DNA of 64,000 nucleotides from Prevotella sp. (GTDB taxonomy: Bacteria; Bacteroidota; Bacteroidia; Bacteroidales; Bacteroidaceae), in NCBI GenBank assembly GCA_017538105.1, contig JAFYJN010000035.1, forward strand, positions 62,001-126,000. The letters are read 5' to 3'. The notes under the pieces were generated by a model that was not told the DNA's origin, did not search any database, and saw nothing but the letters and a program-made list of their open reading frames with translations. A program made the translations under genes and the position numbers. Numbering within the stretch: position 1 is the stretch's first letter; each line of letters starts with the position of its first letter. This document shows, one piece after another, positions 62,093 to 64,000 of the stretch.

Positions 62093-62741
62093 CGTCGTAC
62101 TTCTGCTACTGTCACAGCCCATGCAAGCCCAGCGAAGCAAGGCATTGGCAGATGTGGCCGCCCTGGACTCGACATCATGGTTTGAGGGTCTGTCTGTATC
62201 TGTCGACCTTGTAGGTCCTTTACAGCTTGCCTTAAGCAGTTACGGCCAATATGAAGCCGCCCTTCGTGTGAACATGAAAGACCGCTATTTCCCCATTTTG
62301 GAATTAGGCATTGGCCGATCCAATCACGACGAGGATGTGACAGAGACGCACTACGAGACCAAAGCCCCCTATATGCGAATAGGCATCGATTTCAACTTGA
62401 TGAAGAACAAGCACGACATCTACCGTTTGTATGGAGGTGCTCGCTACGGATTCACCTCCTTCAAGTTCGATGTGAGCCATCCCCCTGTCACCGACCCCAT
62501 CTGGGAAGGGCAGTCTGCTTACGAAGGCACCGACGTGAAGTGCAAATATCATTGGATGGAAGCCGTGTTCGGTGTCGACGCCAAAATCTGGGGGCCCATC
62601 CGCTTGGGATGGTCCGTACGTTACCGTCATCGTCTGAAGAAACGAGTTGACGAGATGGACAACTGTTGGTATGTGCCGGGCTACGGTGTCGACGACAAGA
62701 GCAATCTTGGTGGCACTTTCAATGTCATTGTAGAAATCTGA
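62043..62741 (+). CDS. DUF6048-like exported protein
   Basis: 232 residues. Signal peptide about residues 1-29 (ISIATISVVLLLLSQPMQAQ). The mature chain has amphipathic strands (EGLSVSVDLVGPLQLALSSY, FPILELGIGRSNHDEDVTET, YMRIGIDFNLMKNKH, YRLYGGARYGFTSFKFDV, IRLGWSVRYRHRLKKRVDEM) and ends NVIVEI, so it is probably an eight-strand outer-membrane barrel. It overlaps the lipoprotein gene by 50 bases; Bacteroidetes genomes often pair the two. Function unknown. Confidence 0.75.
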   Translation: MTRRRPTSISISIATISVVLLLLSQPMQAQRSKALADVAALDSTSWFEGLSVSVDLVGPLQLALSSYGQYEAALRVNMKDRYFPILELGIGRSNHDEDVTETHYETKAPYMRIGIDFNLMKNKHDIYRLYGGARYGFTSFKFDVSHPPVTDPIWEGQSAYEGTDVKCKYHWMEAVFGVDAKIWGPIRLGWSVRYRHRLKKRVDEMDNCWYVPGYGVDDKSNLGGTFNVIVEI

Positions 62742-62746
62742 TTCCC

Positions 62747-63778
62747 ATGAGTGATGCAAGCAAGCGCCGCCTGAGATGGTGGCACCTCGTTTTTTTAGTC
62801 CTTCTCATCGTTGGCACCATTCTCATTGTTCATCAGCATGCCAACAACCCCTACCACCATAATCATGGCATGGTGTTCGGCACTCTGTATAACATCACCT
62901 ACCAACATGAGTCAGACATACAGCCAGAAATTGACTCCGTGCTCCATCAAGTGGACTATTCCCTCTCCCCTTTCAACCCCGAGTCGGTGATTAGCCATAT
63001 CAACTCCAACAGCGACATGAAGACCGACACTATGTTCCGCGACGTGTTCGAATTGTCGATGCGCGTGTCGGAAGTCACTAACGGTGCCTTCGACATCACC
63101 GTAGCCCCCCTCGTCAACGCCTGGGGCTTCGGTTTCAAGAACGGCACCATGCCCAACTCGCATGCCGTAGACAGTCTGCTCCAATTGGTAGGCTATAGAA
63201 AGGTACATCTTTCTCCCCGTGGAGAAGTGAGCAAGAGCGATCCTCGTATCATGCTTGACTGCAGTGCGGTGGCCAAAGGTTACGGTTGCGACGTTGTTGC
63301 CCGTCTGTTACGAAGCCACGGCATCGACAACTACATGATTGAAATTGGCGGAGAAGTGGTGGTCCGCGGGCAAAACGAGCGTCATCAGTCTTGGCGTATC
63401 GGAGTGAGCAAACCCGTTGACGACTCTTTGCGCGTAAACACCGAGCAGCAAGCCATCCTGAGCATCACCGACCGTGCTTTGGCCACCAGCGGCAACTATC
63501 GCAATTTCTATTACAAAGACGGACAGAAATATGCCCACACCATCGACCCCCACACCGGTTATCCCGTCAGCCACAGTCTTCTGTCCGCCACGGTGCTAGC
63601 CCGCGACTGCGCCACCGCAGATGCCTATGCCACCGCCTTTATGGTGTTGGGAGCCGACCGTGCCAAGCAGCTATTGTCGACACATGATGAGTTGCAGGCT
63701 TACCTCATCAGCGCAGCCCCCGACGGTAGTTATGAGATATGGTATTCACCCGCCTTGGAAAGCAAGCTACTACCATGA
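62747..63778 (+). CDS. apbE: FAD:protein FMN transferase
   Basis: Attaches FMN covalently to threonine in exported flavoproteins such as Rnf/Nqr subunits. 343 residues from MSDASKRRLRWWHLVFLVLL, an N-terminal membrane anchor (about 11-29). Seen: HGMVFGTLYNITYQ (start of the ApbE fold), LSPFNPESVISHINS, ITVAPLVNAWGFG, LDCSAVAKGYGCDVVARLL (the GAIAKGY-like loop), YMIEIGGEVVVRG, ATSGNYRNFY, HTIDPHTGYPVSHSLLSATV and the metal-binding CATADAYATAFMVLG. Five bases after the DUF6048-like gene; overlaps the next start (ATGA). Confidence 0.93.
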   Translation: MSDASKRRLRWWHLVFLVLLIVGTILIVHQHANNPYHHNHGMVFGTLYNITYQHESDIQPEIDSVLHQVDYSLSPFNPESVISHINSNSDMKTDTMFRDVFELSMRVSEVTNGAFDITVAPLVNAWGFGFKNGTMPNSHAVDSLLQLVGYRKVHLSPRGEVSKSDPRIMLDCSAVAKGYGCDVVARLLRSHGIDNYMIEIGGEVVVRGQNERHQSWRIGVSKPVDDSLRVNTEQQAILSITDRALATSGNYRNFYYKDGQKYAHTIDPHTGYPVSHSLLSATVLARDCATADAYATAFMVLGADRAKQLLSTHDELQAYLISAAPDGSYEIWYSPALESKLLP

Positions 63779-64000
63779 AAGAGTCGAGCACGCAGATGTA
63801 CGACCGTCTGCTCAGTCTGCCACTGTTCCTCGGCATGAGTCAGTCGGATCTTCATGAGGTAGCTGCCCATACCCCGTTGGCCTTCTCCACCTACGCCATA
63901 GGCAGTACCATCGTTTCCATCGATGATGTCAGTGACTCCCTGCTTCTGCTCATCCAAGGTGATGTGATGAGCCACATGGAGTCGTACGACCGTGAGTGGA
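63775..64000 (+). CDS. Crp/Fnr family regulator (partial, cut by right edge)
   Basis: 75 readable residues from MKESSTQMYDRLLSLPLFLG. The LLSLPLFLGMSQSDLHEVA start and GSTIVSIDDVSDSLLLLIQG are the usual beta-roll entry of Crp-type regulators. The rest lies outside the window. Translationally coupled to apbE by an ATGA overlap, so it may control that operon or respond to the same signal. Confidence 0.72.
   Translation, partial: MKESSTQMYDRLLSLPLFLGMSQSDLHEVAAHTPLAFSTYAIGSTIVSIDDVSDSLLLLIQGDVMSHMESYDREW

Noticed and set aside
1-64000. CRISPR arrays, tRNA genes, rRNA genes, prophage
   Set aside because: No regular spacer-repeat pattern, no tRNA arms or TPsiC-like GGTTCGAATC blocks in a cloverleaf, no rRNA-like or phage structural sequence seen by eye.

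Overview
The window looks like chromosome of a Bacteroidales bacterium, most likely a Prevotella/Segatella-type member of the Prevotellaceae. The evidence is the promoter style (TTTG, 19-20 bases, TAnnTTTG), a SusC/SusD pair, serine palmitoyltransferase, the glycogen debranching/GT4/GH57 operon, many short exported lipoproteins, and family pairs typical of this order. No tRNA, rRNA, CRISPR array or prophage was seen. The assignment is by inference from gene content; no database was searched.

Layout. 1-10.9 kb: serine palmitoyltransferase (cut by the left edge) divergent from a sphingosine/diacylglycerol-kinase-like gene, then trmN, the lon-tgt-LptF/G run, a DEAD-box helicase, a Schlafen-like regulator and tcdA. 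10.9-16.6 kb: a secreted-protein locus holding two tandem paralogous exported proteins, a secreted TPR-CHAT protease, an outer-membrane barrel and another small exported protein. 16.6-19.6 kb: tsaC operon and a cation efflux gene. 19.7-29.4 kb: a pectin-type polysaccharide utilisation locus (SusC, SusD, FN3/beta-helix surface lipoprotein, PL1 pectate lyase). 29.4-34.3 kb: glycogen operon on the minus strand. 34.5-41 kb: Crp-like regulator, a second lipid-kinase-like gene with altered motifs, miaA, gapA, mscL, and two paralogous zinc-ribbon membrane proteins. 41.1-46.7 kb: a single-module C-A-T-R nonribosomal peptide synthetase convergent with an exported membrane-anchored beta-propeller.

47.0-53.9 kb is the most unusual part. 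It is an AT-rich island of six overlapping genes: three radical SAM enzymes, a methyltransferase, a GT4-deacetylase fusion and a MurG-like glycosyltransferase. A gene fragment lies at each end. On the left is the last ~90 codons of a nucleotide-sugar dehydrogenase, abutting a 302-bp non-autonomous IS4-family element with perfect 38-bp inverted repeats. On the right is the first 23 codons of a metallophosphoesterase. I read this as the surviving piece of a larger horizontally acquired sugar-modifying biosynthetic cluster.

54-64 kb returns to housekeeping: gdhA, a carboxypeptidase-regulatory-like protein, a YkvA-type protein, a YihY/BrkB membrane protein, RNase P RNA (rnpB, minus strand), and a plus-strand run of DUF4199 protein, GT2, DUF6452-like lipoprotein, DUF6048-like protein, ApbE and a Crp-like regulator cut by the right edge.

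Limits: positions of residues and promoters were counted by hand; family names come from recognised motifs, and the DUF names are from memory of gene neighbourhoods.
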